From GCA-020343675 sp964462945 (GTDB taxonomy: Bacteria; Planctomycetota; Phycisphaerae; Sedimentisphaerales; Anaerobacaceae), in assembly GCA_964462945.1 (NCBI GenBank), contig CAYWZW010000050.1:1-41355 (forward strand): 41,355 bases of DNA, in the 5' to 3' direction. The first letter of the stretch is position 1; the number at the start of each line of letters is the position of its first letter. Below the pieces are notes generated by a model. The model had not been told where the DNA came from. It saw only the letters and a list, made by a program, of their open reading frames with translations, and made no database searches. The position numbers and the translations under genes are program-made. Below, one piece after another: positions 1 to 7,632 of the stretch.

Positions 1-318
1 CAAAGGAAGACAGAAAAATACTGGTCAGATCAATTACTCAGACAGGCTCCTAGCGGTTTATCAAAAGCCTACAGAGACTATGAAGAGGGTCGCCTTTTAC
101 GTAAGAGACGTAAAATGCTAAGAGAGCCGGTAAGAAGAGATAGAGACTTAGCAGCACTTTCTGACTCAGGAAAGAATCAAGTCGTAGAGTTAGTAGATAC
201 TCTTCTCGTGCAGGTCCATCGTCATTTACCGAGAGCTTCTAATTTTGCACGAAAATCAGTTCTACACGTTAGGATAAAAATTGTCCCAAGGGATGAAGCA
301 AATTCTACGAATCAATAA
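1..318 (+). CDS. 3' part of an unrecognised gene, truncated by the window edge
   Basis: The frame is open from base 1 to a TAA at 316-318, giving 105 residues. The first in-frame ATG is at 115, so the start probably lies before the window. The product is very basic and hydrophilic (an RKRRK cluster around residues 34-38) with no recognised motif. Eleven of sixteen arginines use AGA or AGG, unlike the CGC-rich genes that follow, which suggests a recently acquired region. It converges on the two-component operon. Function unknown; it could also be a decayed gene. Confidence 0.4.
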   Translation, partial: QRKTEKYWSDQLLRQAPSGLSKAYRDYEEGRLLRKRRKMLREPVRRDRDLAALSDSGKNQVVELVDTLLVQVHRHLPRASNFARKSVLHVRIKIVPRDEANSTNQ

Positions 319-485
319 TGCATTTCCAGAACGTTTCAGCTCACTGAATACTCTAATGCCTAACGCTGATCTTGAGTTCGGCTCAATCTTTGTGACCTAT
401 CTTCGTTGGAAATGCTGCAATTTGGCTAAACCTTAGGAAGAGCGTGGTATTCTGGAGCAGTGGATTGAAAACGGAACATATACAA

Positions 486-1175
486 TTAAACGTCTTGCTC
501 GGGAGGTTCGAATTTGTAGCCGATCTCTCGGATTGTGTGAATGTACGTAGGGTTGTGAGGGTCGGGTTCTATTTTGTTTCGTAGGGTGGTAACAAAGCGG
601 TCGATGGTACGGGGACCCACGTAACAATCGTAACCCCAGACGGCGTTGAGTATCTCATCGCGGGTCAGCGCCCGGCCCGGCTTCTTGAGAAAAAGCTCCA
701 AGAGCTTAAACTCCTTCGGCGAAAGCTTGATTTCCTCCGCTCCGCGCGTGAATTTTCTGGCAGGAATATCGAGGCGATAGTCTCCAAACTCGTGAACATC
801 CGTATCCGTCTGCCGGCTCCGCCGCAGGAACGCCGCGGCGCGGGCCAGAAGCTCCTTGATGCTGAAGGGCTTGGTGACATAGTCATCGGCTCCGAGATTC
901 AGACCCAGCACGATGTCCGACTCCTCGCCCTTGGCGGTCAACATGATGATGGGCATACCGAGGTTCTCCTGGCGGATCAGCCTGCACACCTCGTAGCCGT
1001 TTATCTTCGGCAGCATGATGTCGAGAATAATCAGATCAGGCTTCTTATCCAGAGCCGCATTCAAGCCGTCTTCGCCGTCGGCCGCCGTCAGAACGCGGTA
1101 GCCCTTGAACTCGAAGTTGTCCTTCAAGCCCCGCAGCATGGCGGGGTCATCTTCGACTATCAGGATCGTTTCCAT
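486..1175 (-). CDS. OmpR/PhoB-family response regulator A
   Basis: A 229-aa two-domain transcription factor. The receiver domain (about 1-120) has acidic pocket E8/D9, phospho-acceptor D52, T80 and K102. The C-terminal winged helix (about 130-225) has the family signature RTIDRFVTTLRNKI and ends YIHTIREIGYKFE. It starts at ATG 1175, inside the end of the preceding regulator gene (29-bp overlap), so translation is probably coupled. It is the last gene of a four-gene operon with the kinase at 1882-4119, its expected phosphodonor. Its receiver is almost a copy of regulator B, but the DNA-recognition segment differs. It is expected to act in the cytoplasm; target promoters are unknown, though repeats at 7421-7442 are candidates. 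Confidence 0.93.
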   Translation of the reverse strand: METILIVEDDPAMLRGLKDNFEFKGYRVLTAADGEDGLNAALDKKPDLIILDIMLPKINGYEVCRLIRQENLGMPIIMLTAKGEESDIVLGLNLGADDYVTKPFSIKELLARAAAFLRRSRQTDTDVHEFGDYRLDIPARKFTRGAEEIKLSPKEFKLLELFLKKPGRALTRDEILNAVWGYDCYVGPRTIDRFVTTLRNKIEPDPHNPTYIHTIREIGYKFEPPEQDV

Positions 1176-1857
1176 TGGATTGCGGTTGTTCGAATTTGTA
1201 GCCTATATCTTTTATGGTACGGATCATGGCAGGACTCTGCGGGTCAGGCTCGATTTTGTCTCGCAGCGTAGCGACCGCCTGATCGATGTCTCGCAACGTC
1301 ACAAAATGCGAGCAGCCCCACACGGTGCCGCGTATTTCGTCGCAGGTCAGGGTGCATCCGGCCCTTCGCAGAAACAGGTGTAGCATCTTAAATTCTCCGG
1401 GGCTGAGCTTGACGTCCCGGCCGTCCCGCGTGAACGTCCCGGCGACGGTATCGAGCTTACAATCACCAAATTCGTAAACGGCCGGCTCATCCGCCCCACG
1501 CCTTCGCATGAACGCCTCCGCCCGGGCCAGCAGCTCTTTGATGCTGAACGGCTTGGTCACGTAGTCGTCCGCGCCCAGATTCAGCCCCAGGACAACGTCG
1601 GATTCCCGGTCTTTGGCCGTGAGCATAATGATGGGCATGTCGAGTTTCTTCTTACGGATCTGGCTGCATACTTCGTAGCCGTTGATCTTGGGAAGCATGA
1701 TATCAAGAATGATCAGGTCGGGCTTTTCGGACAGCGCCGCATGAAGGCCCTGCTCCCCGTCACGGGCGAGCTTGACGCGATAGCCCTTCATCTCAAAGTT
1801 GTCCTTCAGGCCCCGCAGCATGGCCTGGTTGTCTTCAACAATGAGCACGCTCTTCAT
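1147..1857 (-). CDS. OmpR/PhoB-family response regulator B
   Basis: A 236-aa paralogue of the adjacent regulator, also with D52 (phosphorylation), T80 and K102. The stretch NLGADDYVTKPFSIKELLAR, which forms the usual alpha4-beta5-alpha5 dimer face, is identical in the two proteins. The winged helix (about 130-228) is diverged: the recognition region reads RDIDQAVATLRDKI and the transactivation loop GCSHFV. ATG 1857 follows a purine-rich AAGGAAGGGG sequence and lies 24 bp after the kinase gene; the 3' end runs 29 bp into regulator A. A tandem duplication followed by divergence of DNA-binding specificity is the simplest reading. Both regulators appear able to receive phosphate. Confidence 0.93.
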   Translation of the reverse strand: MKSVLIVEDNQAMLRGLKDNFEMKGYRVKLARDGEQGLHAALSEKPDLIILDIMLPKINGYEVCSQIRKKKLDMPIIMLTAKDRESDVVLGLNLGADDYVTKPFSIKELLARAEAFMRRRGADEPAVYEFGDCKLDTVAGTFTRDGRDVKLSPGEFKMLHLFLRRAGCTLTCDEIRGTVWGCSHFVTLRDIDQAVATLRDKIEPDPQSPAMIRTIKDIGYKFEQPQSNGNDPDSRR

Positions 1858-1881
1858 TTTGCAGCCCCTTCCTTTTTGGGT

Positions 1882-4119
1882 TCAGTCTCCAGCCACCAAT
1901 CGAACGGTGAAAATACTCCCTTCACCGAGCTTGCTGTCCACAATAATCGAGCCTTTGTGGGCATCGACGATGAATTTCGCAATGCTCAGACCCAATCCGC
2001 AGCCTTCGGTAGGTCGTGAGAGACTGCGATCGACCTGGTAAAATCTCCCGAATATCTTCCTGATCGCCCGGCGCGATATACCCTTACCGTTATCGCGGAC
2101 GCAAAAACAAACCGAGTCGTTCTCGCAGAAAACTCTCAGCTCAATCCGCTTGTCATCATAAGAATATTTGTACGCATTGTCCAGCAAGTTGATAAGCACC
2201 GTGACCATGGCATCGCGGTCGGCCAGCACCTCCGGCAGATTCTCAGGCACGTTCACTTCAAATGTGCATCGACCCTGGCTGAATTTGGTCTTGACCGCCT
2301 CCGCCGCGTCACGGGCAATGGCGGCCGGGCTTGTCTCGGCCATCACGAAGGCCTTCTTGTTGCGCTCCATCCGCGAGAAGGTCAGGAAATTCTCGATCAA
2401 CCCGGTGAGCCGTTCGTTTTCTTTTGAGATAAGCTGCAGATACTCCGTAACTTGCTGCTGGTCTCGGTAGCTGCCTTCCAGCAGCGTGTCCACCAGCACC
2501 CGCATGGACGCCAGCGGCGTTTTTAATTCGTGTGAAACGGTGGCGATGAAGTCGTTTTTCAGCTTGTTTGTCTTTATTTGTTTCCCGACCGCCTGTGCCG
2601 TGAGTAATCCGGCCCCCACCATCACCGCAATAGCCAATAATCCGGCCCAAATGTACACGACCTTCTGCCGTTCGGCGGTTTTTTCGAAGATGTCCACGTC
2701 CGTGAAATGAATCGCCGCATGCCAGCCGGGGAAGAATCTCCCCAGCGGCGTCTGAAGGAAAGCGATTTGCTCAGGATTCTGAACGCCCGAAGCGTACGTC
2801 CCCGAATTGTCCGTTATCCTGTAAGAAACGCCCAGGCCGTCGAAGTCGTCCCCGACCGAATCAAAATCCGAGCCAAGCGCGTCGGCTTTCTGCAAAAACA
2901 CGTACATCCTGTCGCCGAATCTGTGGTACATGGCAAAGACCGCGTCCGGCAGCTCCAGCCGGCGGAAAACATCCTGCGGCCAGGACTCCAGCAGCGCCGC
3001 AAACGCAGGCTGCTCCGACGCGGCAACGCGGACGTTGGTCCCTGCGGTCTGATATGAATCCAGCACCGTGGATATCTGCCGCCTCAGCGGCTCGGCCAAT
3101 TCCCACTGGACTTCTTCAAGCCTCTCAAGGGTCACACGCAGCAGCGAAACCAGCTTCAGCGCATCATCTGCGGACCAGGGTTCCGAGGCCGCTGCGGTAT
3201 CGTACTTGGCAAGAAAAGCGGCCGCCAGCTCTTCCATTGAAAGCAAAGTCTTGGCTTTTTCAATCTGCGATTTCAACTCCTCGGACCATCGGCTCTTTTC
3301 TGCAATTTCAAGGACCTTACGCAGGAAAAAGACACGCGATTCCGACGGCATCGGGAGAAAACCGGAACCTCTAAGGGGCGAATAGTTGACTGCCGAATCA
3401 ATCAGGTTCTGCACATCGGACCGGTCCAGACCTGCGGCGGTTTCTGCCTTCAGCTCCGCAAGCAACAGTCTGGCCCGCGTGATCAAAGAGACGGAAGATG
3501 AGCTTATATTTTCAGGAATTTGTCCATAAGCCATCTGGCCGCATAGCGCAACGGCCTTCTCAATCTGGCCCATCTTTCTGAGGCAGCGGACTTCGCCCAT
3601 CCGAGCAGAGTAGCGGACATAATTGTCCGCGTGAGAATCTGCCATCTGCCCATACAATCCCGCCGCTGCGGCGAAATCCTCTTCGATAAATTCGGCGCTC
3701 CAGGCTTTGTTGAGCTCCTCAGGCAGCACATCCGGATGCTCGCCATCGGCGGCAGCCGGATAAACGGGCCTGCCTCCGCCGTCATAAACAATAATGGCGT
3801 CACAGAAAGCCGAATCGCCCGCGCTTCCGGCTCGGCCTGCAAACAGATTGAACAGTTCGATAGGTTGATATTCCGCCGCGCCCCGCTGGACCGAATCTAT
3901 GCGAGCCGCCCAAAGATCATCAACTCTCTTACTGAATCTGTCCAGCCGCTGATTATAGACATCGGTCAGTTTCTGCTTGACGGCCAGACGCACGTTCTGA
4001 ACCCCCTGGATCATGAACCAAAGCAGGCATACGGTGGGCAGTATCACCGCTACCGCCAGCAGCAATACCACCCACCGCAGCTGATTGTAACCGGCACTGA
4101 CTGTGCCCCTGCTTCTCAC
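1882..4119 (-). CDS. Membrane sensor histidine kinase (HisKA-HATPase) with large extracytoplasmic region
   Basis: A 745-aa protein with transmembrane segments at about 16-38 and 487-511 that bracket a roughly 450-residue region presumed to be periplasmic. Part of that region (about 140-300) is helical and TPR-like. The kinase core has the H-box FIATVSHELKTPLASM with phospho-accepting H530, N-box LINLLDNAYKYS (N644, N648), G1 DNGKG (676-680), F-box FGRFYQVDRS and G2 GCGLGLS (706-712), so it looks catalytically complete. The start is GTG 4119, 9 bp after the stop of the LamG/CBM9 gene and preceded by AGGAAA. It should phosphorylate the two downstream regulators. The ligand is unknown; the co-transcribed exported protein is a possible partner (inference). 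Confidence 0.93.
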   Translation of the reverse strand: MRSRGTVSAGYNQLRWVVLLLAVAVILPTVCLLWFMIQGVQNVRLAVKQKLTDVYNQRLDRFSKRVDDLWAARIDSVQRGAAEYQPIELFNLFAGRAGSAGDSAFCDAIIVYDGGGRPVYPAAADGEHPDVLPEELNKAWSAEFIEEDFAAAAGLYGQMADSHADNYVRYSARMGEVRCLRKMGQIEKAVALCGQMAYGQIPENISSSSVSLITRARLLLAELKAETAAGLDRSDVQNLIDSAVNYSPLRGSGFLPMPSESRVFFLRKVLEIAEKSRWSEELKSQIEKAKTLLSMEELAAAFLAKYDTAAASEPWSADDALKLVSLLRVTLERLEEVQWELAEPLRRQISTVLDSYQTAGTNVRVAASEQPAFAALLESWPQDVFRRLELPDAVFAMYHRFGDRMYVFLQKADALGSDFDSVGDDFDGLGVSYRITDNSGTYASGVQNPEQIAFLQTPLGRFFPGWHAAIHFTDVDIFEKTAERQKVVYIWAGLLAIAVMVGAGLLTAQAVGKQIKTNKLKNDFIATVSHELKTPLASMRVLVDTLLEGSYRDQQQVTEYLQLISKENERLTGLIENFLTFSRMERNKKAFVMAETSPAAIARDAAEAVKTKFSQGRCTFEVNVPENLPEVLADRDAMVTVLINLLDNAYKYSYDDKRIELRVFCENDSVCFCVRDNGKGISRRAIRKIFGRFYQVDRSLSRPTEGCGLGLSIAKFIVDAHKGSIIVDSKLGEGSIFTVRLVAGD

Positions 4120-4128
4120 GTGCTTTTC

Positions 4129-7100
4129 CTACTTCGCTTCACTGTAAAGTGCCTTAATCCGGCCCTCATCCAGTGCGCAATTGTAAATGCGAACCTCGTC
4201 AATCAGGCCGTTCCAGAAACGCTGTGCCATTTCCGAGTTCTCACCGATATAAACCGGTTGATCGTTTGTACCTATCCCACCCGACGCCGCTTGTGAGACA
4301 TCCAGGACGGCGTCGATATATAGATACATCTTCTCGCCGTCGTACACCCCGACAACGTGGTGCCATTGTCCATCGTTTACACCTCTTTGTCCATACAAGC
4401 CTCCATACGGGCTGTTACTCGGAACCTTCACGCCGGTGCAGGCCAATTCAAGCGAGTCTTTATTCTGATTCCGCTGCAATCTCCAGGCGCTATCTCCCTT
4501 TGTCACAATGGCCTGCCAATCTTTGTCGAACCGATTGACCTTGATCCACGCCGCAACGGTAATCTCGCCGGCGATGTCGAATCTCGATTCGTTCCCGACC
4601 TTCACGTAGTCGCCGTCGCCGTCGAACAGCAGCGCCCCCTTCGACTTGCCGCCGGAAGGCTGCCAGACGGGATTGCCTTGCAAAGTACCTTCATTGCCGT
4701 TGCCGGAACTATCCGCCGCGACAGAGCCTGTGCTCTCGTCGAAGATCCATCGGGCAATCAGACCGGCCAGCTCGGCGGTCCCGAATGCGCTCGGTGTCTG
4801 CCAGGCATTGTCTTCTTTGCCCCGCCAGGTGAGCTTGCTGTCGCGGTCGCCGCCGTCGTCGTCATCGTTGACGTGAACGTCCAGGCCGATCTTCGCGCCG
4901 GCGGACGGCTTTACGCCCAACATTGCCCACGGAAACTTGACCTCCACACGATACCCGCCGCCCGTTGTGACCATCGCGAATTCGACGTTGCCGACGCTGC
5001 CGCGCTTGGTCTCACCCATCGTGGGTTTGGTTTTGTCCCAGTCGAAGTGAAACTGGTAATCGTTATCGCTGTAATCGCCCGACTTACTATTGTCGGCGTC
5101 GATAAAAACCTCGACACAGTCATCCTGATACCACAAATCTGAATCGGAGTCGTTCTGAAGGCTGTCATCCGTCACGTCAACCAGCACGTACAGGTTCTTG
5201 GCATCCCAAAGGGTCTGATAGTGCGCCGAGAAATCCGCAGCAGAGGACGCCGATGAATAGATCACGTTGTCCATCTTATAAGGGCGAGCGCCGGCCCAGA
5301 GATCCTCTTCAACAGCTCCGTCGATCGCCGGAGGCTGTGCGGCCTGGCGAATCGTGGCGGGGATTCGGGCTTCTCTGGCCTCGGCCCAGGTCTTGTCCTT
5401 GGCCTCGGAGACTATCTGTGACAGTTGCATGATCGGACCATAGACCTCATTCACGGGCGGCAACTGCCTTATCTCGGCACGCGCATTGAAGCTGTTGATT
5501 TCCTCGTAAGTGCGGAACTGAATCGTGGTCTTGTCGCAGCTCTTGGCCAACTGAGCGAGCAGGTCGCTCACTTTGGGATCGGGATTCTCCGTGCCCAGCA
5601 GAAGATGAGCGCCGCCGGCCCGTATCGCCCCGCCGACGTTGATGAGCACCAATTTGCTCGTTGCCGGCGACAAGTTGCTCACGGCCTCCTTCAGGGGCCC
5701 GGCGGCGACAACGGACTTGCCGCTCCCGCCTGCTGAAGCCGCGGCCTCAATCACGCTCGGGCTCAATGACAGAACGGTTGCCTTGTTCGCCTGGTCGGTA
5801 TAACAGTGGAGCGCCTGGCCGGTGACTAGATCGATTCGGTATCGGCCGCCTTCCGCCGCCGGCTCGGTTCCCGACGCGGGTGCCACCAGATTGGCGGCGG
5901 TAAGCAAACCGGTCAGAATCTGCCGGGTCTGCTGCGGATTGGGGCTTGTCAGTGAAAGTCCGAGCGAAGCGGCGATCGAAGGGACGCCCGGAAGGGCTTC
6001 TTTCGACGCACTATCAACCGGCAGAGCAAATAGAGTAATCTGTTGAATATTGGCGAATACGTCGCCGCCTATCTCAAGGCCAGTCGCTTTCTTGATCTGC
6101 TCGCGCATCATTTGCGTCTGAACGCTGTCGGCCCCGCCCAGCCCCATGCTGATCAGCGCAACCGCATCAGACGGAACTGCTTTGAAGCCCTCTTTTGTGA
6201 GTCTCGGAGTACGAATCATGTTGTATGCAACACAATTGTGACCGTCCTTGAAAGCCACATTGGTTTCGAAAGCAACTCCGTCTTGCTGAATCGAGAAGAA
6301 GGTTATCAGGTCATCGATGTTCTTAAAGTCGCCAAAACCGTCGGCAGCGCGAATCTCTTGCGGAATCTGGCCTTCCGGAAACACCTTTGTAAGACCCGTG
6401 AAGACCTCATCGACGTTCGCCCAGACAGTCATCGCATTTTCCTGGCGGTCTTTCTTGCTGACCTTGGCAAAGGACTTATTGCTGGAAGCCAGGGTAGGCT
6501 CGCGTGTCAGCCCTTTGTATTGTTTAACGCTCCATTGAAGCTGACCCGCGGAATACGCTTTGGGGCTTGCGAAGATGACCACCGTGTCGTCATACGCCGC
6601 ACCTCCTCCATCGGGAAACGCGACACATTGCATTCCATCTACGGCCTCAATTGGTTTACCCAACATGACCAGCCCCGCCATGATCAGTCCGCGCAGCGCA
6701 TCGCTCTTGCCGGGAAACAGCACCACGATAAATGGCGGATTATTCAGTTCCACACCGGTGATACCGACTCCAATGCCGCGTATCTTCTTGAATTCAGCCA
6801 TCATGCTCGGATTCAGGAAACCCGCCACGATGTCCCCGGGTGACTTGCCGGCTTGAGACGAGCTGCCATTGGCGCCGATGGCGGCCAGGGGATTTTCAAA
6901 AGGAGTTCCCTTGAGCGTGCTGAGAATGGTCTCAATCTGCTTGCCGGGACTGCCCATTTCCACGTAGATCAGCGTATTGGGCGGCATCAAAGCAGCCGGG
7001 TCGGCGTTGCCCAGCTCATCCAGAAGAGGCTTAACCTTGCTAATGATGCTGGTCTGGTCGCTGTAATCCGTAACCAGCTTGCTGAAAACCACCCGGGCCT

Positions 7101-7350
7101 CCTGCTCCTGCTGTTTCTTGAGATAACACATTCCCTGCCGGTACATGGCCTGAGCGACCTGTGACCTTTGAGCCGAGCTGTCATTGATGATCTTCTCGTA
7201 AATTTTGATCGCCGCATCGAGATTGCCCTCGACTTCCTCGGCATACAGCCCTTCCTGCAGTGTCACCGTAGCCTGCTTGGCCAATGCCGCCAAGGTCAGC
7301 GGGACACCAACCAAAAGAAGAATAATTGTGATCTTTTTCAACCTTGCCAT
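4129..7350 (-). CDS. Exported multidomain protein: TPR-like, CBM9-like and LamG domains
   Basis: A 1073-aa protein starting at ATG 7350 behind GAAAGGAGC. Residues 1-24 form a Sec-type signal peptide. A short TPR-like region (about 30-110, with NLDAAIKIYEKI and AMYRQGMCYLKKQQ) is followed by an unrecognised middle (about 120-660). Residues 661-864 resemble a CBM9-type beta-sandwich (opening IDGAVEEDLW, with YVLVDVTDDS, DDCVEVFIDAD and a VEVKFPWAMLG strand). Residues 865-1073 form a LamG/concanavalin-like domain (IARWIFDE, GNGNEGTL, WHHVVGVYDG, GLIDEVRIYN). No glycosidase motif is seen, so it more likely binds glycans or surfaces than cleaves them. It is first in the operon and 9 bp ahead of the sensor kinase, so it may be a periplasmic partner of the sensor. 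Confidence 0.82.
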   Translation of the reverse strand: MARLKKITIILLLVGVPLTLAALAKQATVTLQEGLYAEEVEGNLDAAIKIYEKIINDSSAQRSQVAQAMYRQGMCYLKKQQEQEARVVFSKLVTDYSDQTSIISKVKPLLDELGNADPAALMPPNTLIYVEMGSPGKQIETILSTLKGTPFENPLAAIGANGSSSQAGKSPGDIVAGFLNPSMMAEFKKIRGIGVGITGVELNNPPFIVVLFPGKSDALRGLIMAGLVMLGKPIEAVDGMQCVAFPDGGGAAYDDTVVIFASPKAYSAGQLQWSVKQYKGLTREPTLASSNKSFAKVSKKDRQENAMTVWANVDEVFTGLTKVFPEGQIPQEIRAADGFGDFKNIDDLITFFSIQQDGVAFETNVAFKDGHNCVAYNMIRTPRLTKEGFKAVPSDAVALISMGLGGADSVQTQMMREQIKKATGLEIGGDVFANIQQITLFALPVDSASKEALPGVPSIAASLGLSLTSPNPQQTRQILTGLLTAANLVAPASGTEPAAEGGRYRIDLVTGQALHCYTDQANKATVLSLSPSVIEAAASAGGSGKSVVAAGPLKEAVSNLSPATSKLVLINVGGAIRAGGAHLLLGTENPDPKVSDLLAQLAKSCDKTTIQFRTYEEINSFNARAEIRQLPPVNEVYGPIMQLSQIVSEAKDKTWAEAREARIPATIRQAAQPPAIDGAVEEDLWAGARPYKMDNVIYSSASSAADFSAHYQTLWDAKNLYVLVDVTDDSLQNDSDSDLWYQDDCVEVFIDADNSKSGDYSDNDYQFHFDWDKTKPTMGETKRGSVGNVEFAMVTTGGGYRVEVKFPWAMLGVKPSAGAKIGLDVHVNDDDDGGDRDSKLTWRGKEDNAWQTPSAFGTAELAGLIARWIFDESTGSVAADSSGNGNEGTLQGNPVWQPSGGKSKGALLFDGDGDYVKVGNESRFDIAGEITVAAWIKVNRFDKDWQAIVTKGDSAWRLQRNQNKDSLELACTGVKVPSNSPYGGLYGQRGVNDGQWHHVVGVYDGEKMYLYIDAVLDVSQAASGGIGTNDQPVYIGENSEMAQRFWNGLIDEVRIYNCALDEGRIKALYSEAK

Positions 7351-7420
7351 AGTGTGCTCCTTTCAAATAAGGTAACAGAAAATCGGTTGTCTTGACAGGA
7401 GCAATTATGCAGCTTCCATA

Positions 7421-7442
7421 TTACCGTTTTGTTACGGTTTTG
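7421..7442. promoter_or_regulatory. Tandem 11-bp direct repeats, candidate OmpR/PhoB-type regulator box
   Basis: TTACCGTTTTG (7421-7431) is followed with no gap by TTACGGTTTTG (7432-7442), matching at 10 of 11 positions. OmpR/PhoB-family dimers typically bind head-to-tail on direct repeats of about this period. The box overlaps the upstream edge of a minus-strand -10-like TAATAT and lies 71-92 bp upstream of the operon that encodes two such regulators. Autoregulation is inferred. Confidence 0.5.
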
Positions 7443-7525
7443 TACTTTCTTTAATATTTTTTTGCCGTCTGCGCGGAGTGAAAATCCTCTCTTGATGCGG
7501 GCCGGACTCCCTTATGCGATTTAGC

Positions 7526-7554
7526 TTGATTTTGTCATCGACAATAGTTAATAT
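7526..7554 (+). promoter_or_regulatory. Sigma70-like promoter for the first CXXCH/TPR gene
   Basis: TTGATT (7526-7531), a 17-bp spacer, then TAATAT (7549-7554). Transcription would start near 7561, leaving a leader of about 72 nt before ATG 7633. Confidence 0.55.
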
Positions 7555-7632
7555 ACTGGAGTTGCTTGAGTTGCGCAAACTCACCTATGACTTGAGTGAG
7601 CCGACGGGTATTTTCGAGAGATAGCAGAATAG

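Larger units (their letters stand above)
7351..7632. promoter_or_regulatory. Divergent control region between the signalling operon and the CXXCH/TPR genes
   Basis: A 282-bp gap separates two divergently read operons. It holds the plus-strand promoter (7526-7554), a minus-strand -10-like TAATAT (7423 down to 7418) for the signalling operon, two adjacent 11-bp direct repeats (7421-7442), and a small inverted repeat in the plus leader (TGAGTT 7567-7572, loop GCGCA, AACTCA 7578-7583). The minus-strand gene has a good ribosome binding site (AAAGGAG) just before ATG 7350; the plus-strand gene has only a weak one. Confidence 0.6.

Noticed and set aside
6043..6843. 266-codon plus-strand frame opposite the LamG/CBM9 gene
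   Set aside because: Shadow in a GC-rich gene; no start signal or domain.
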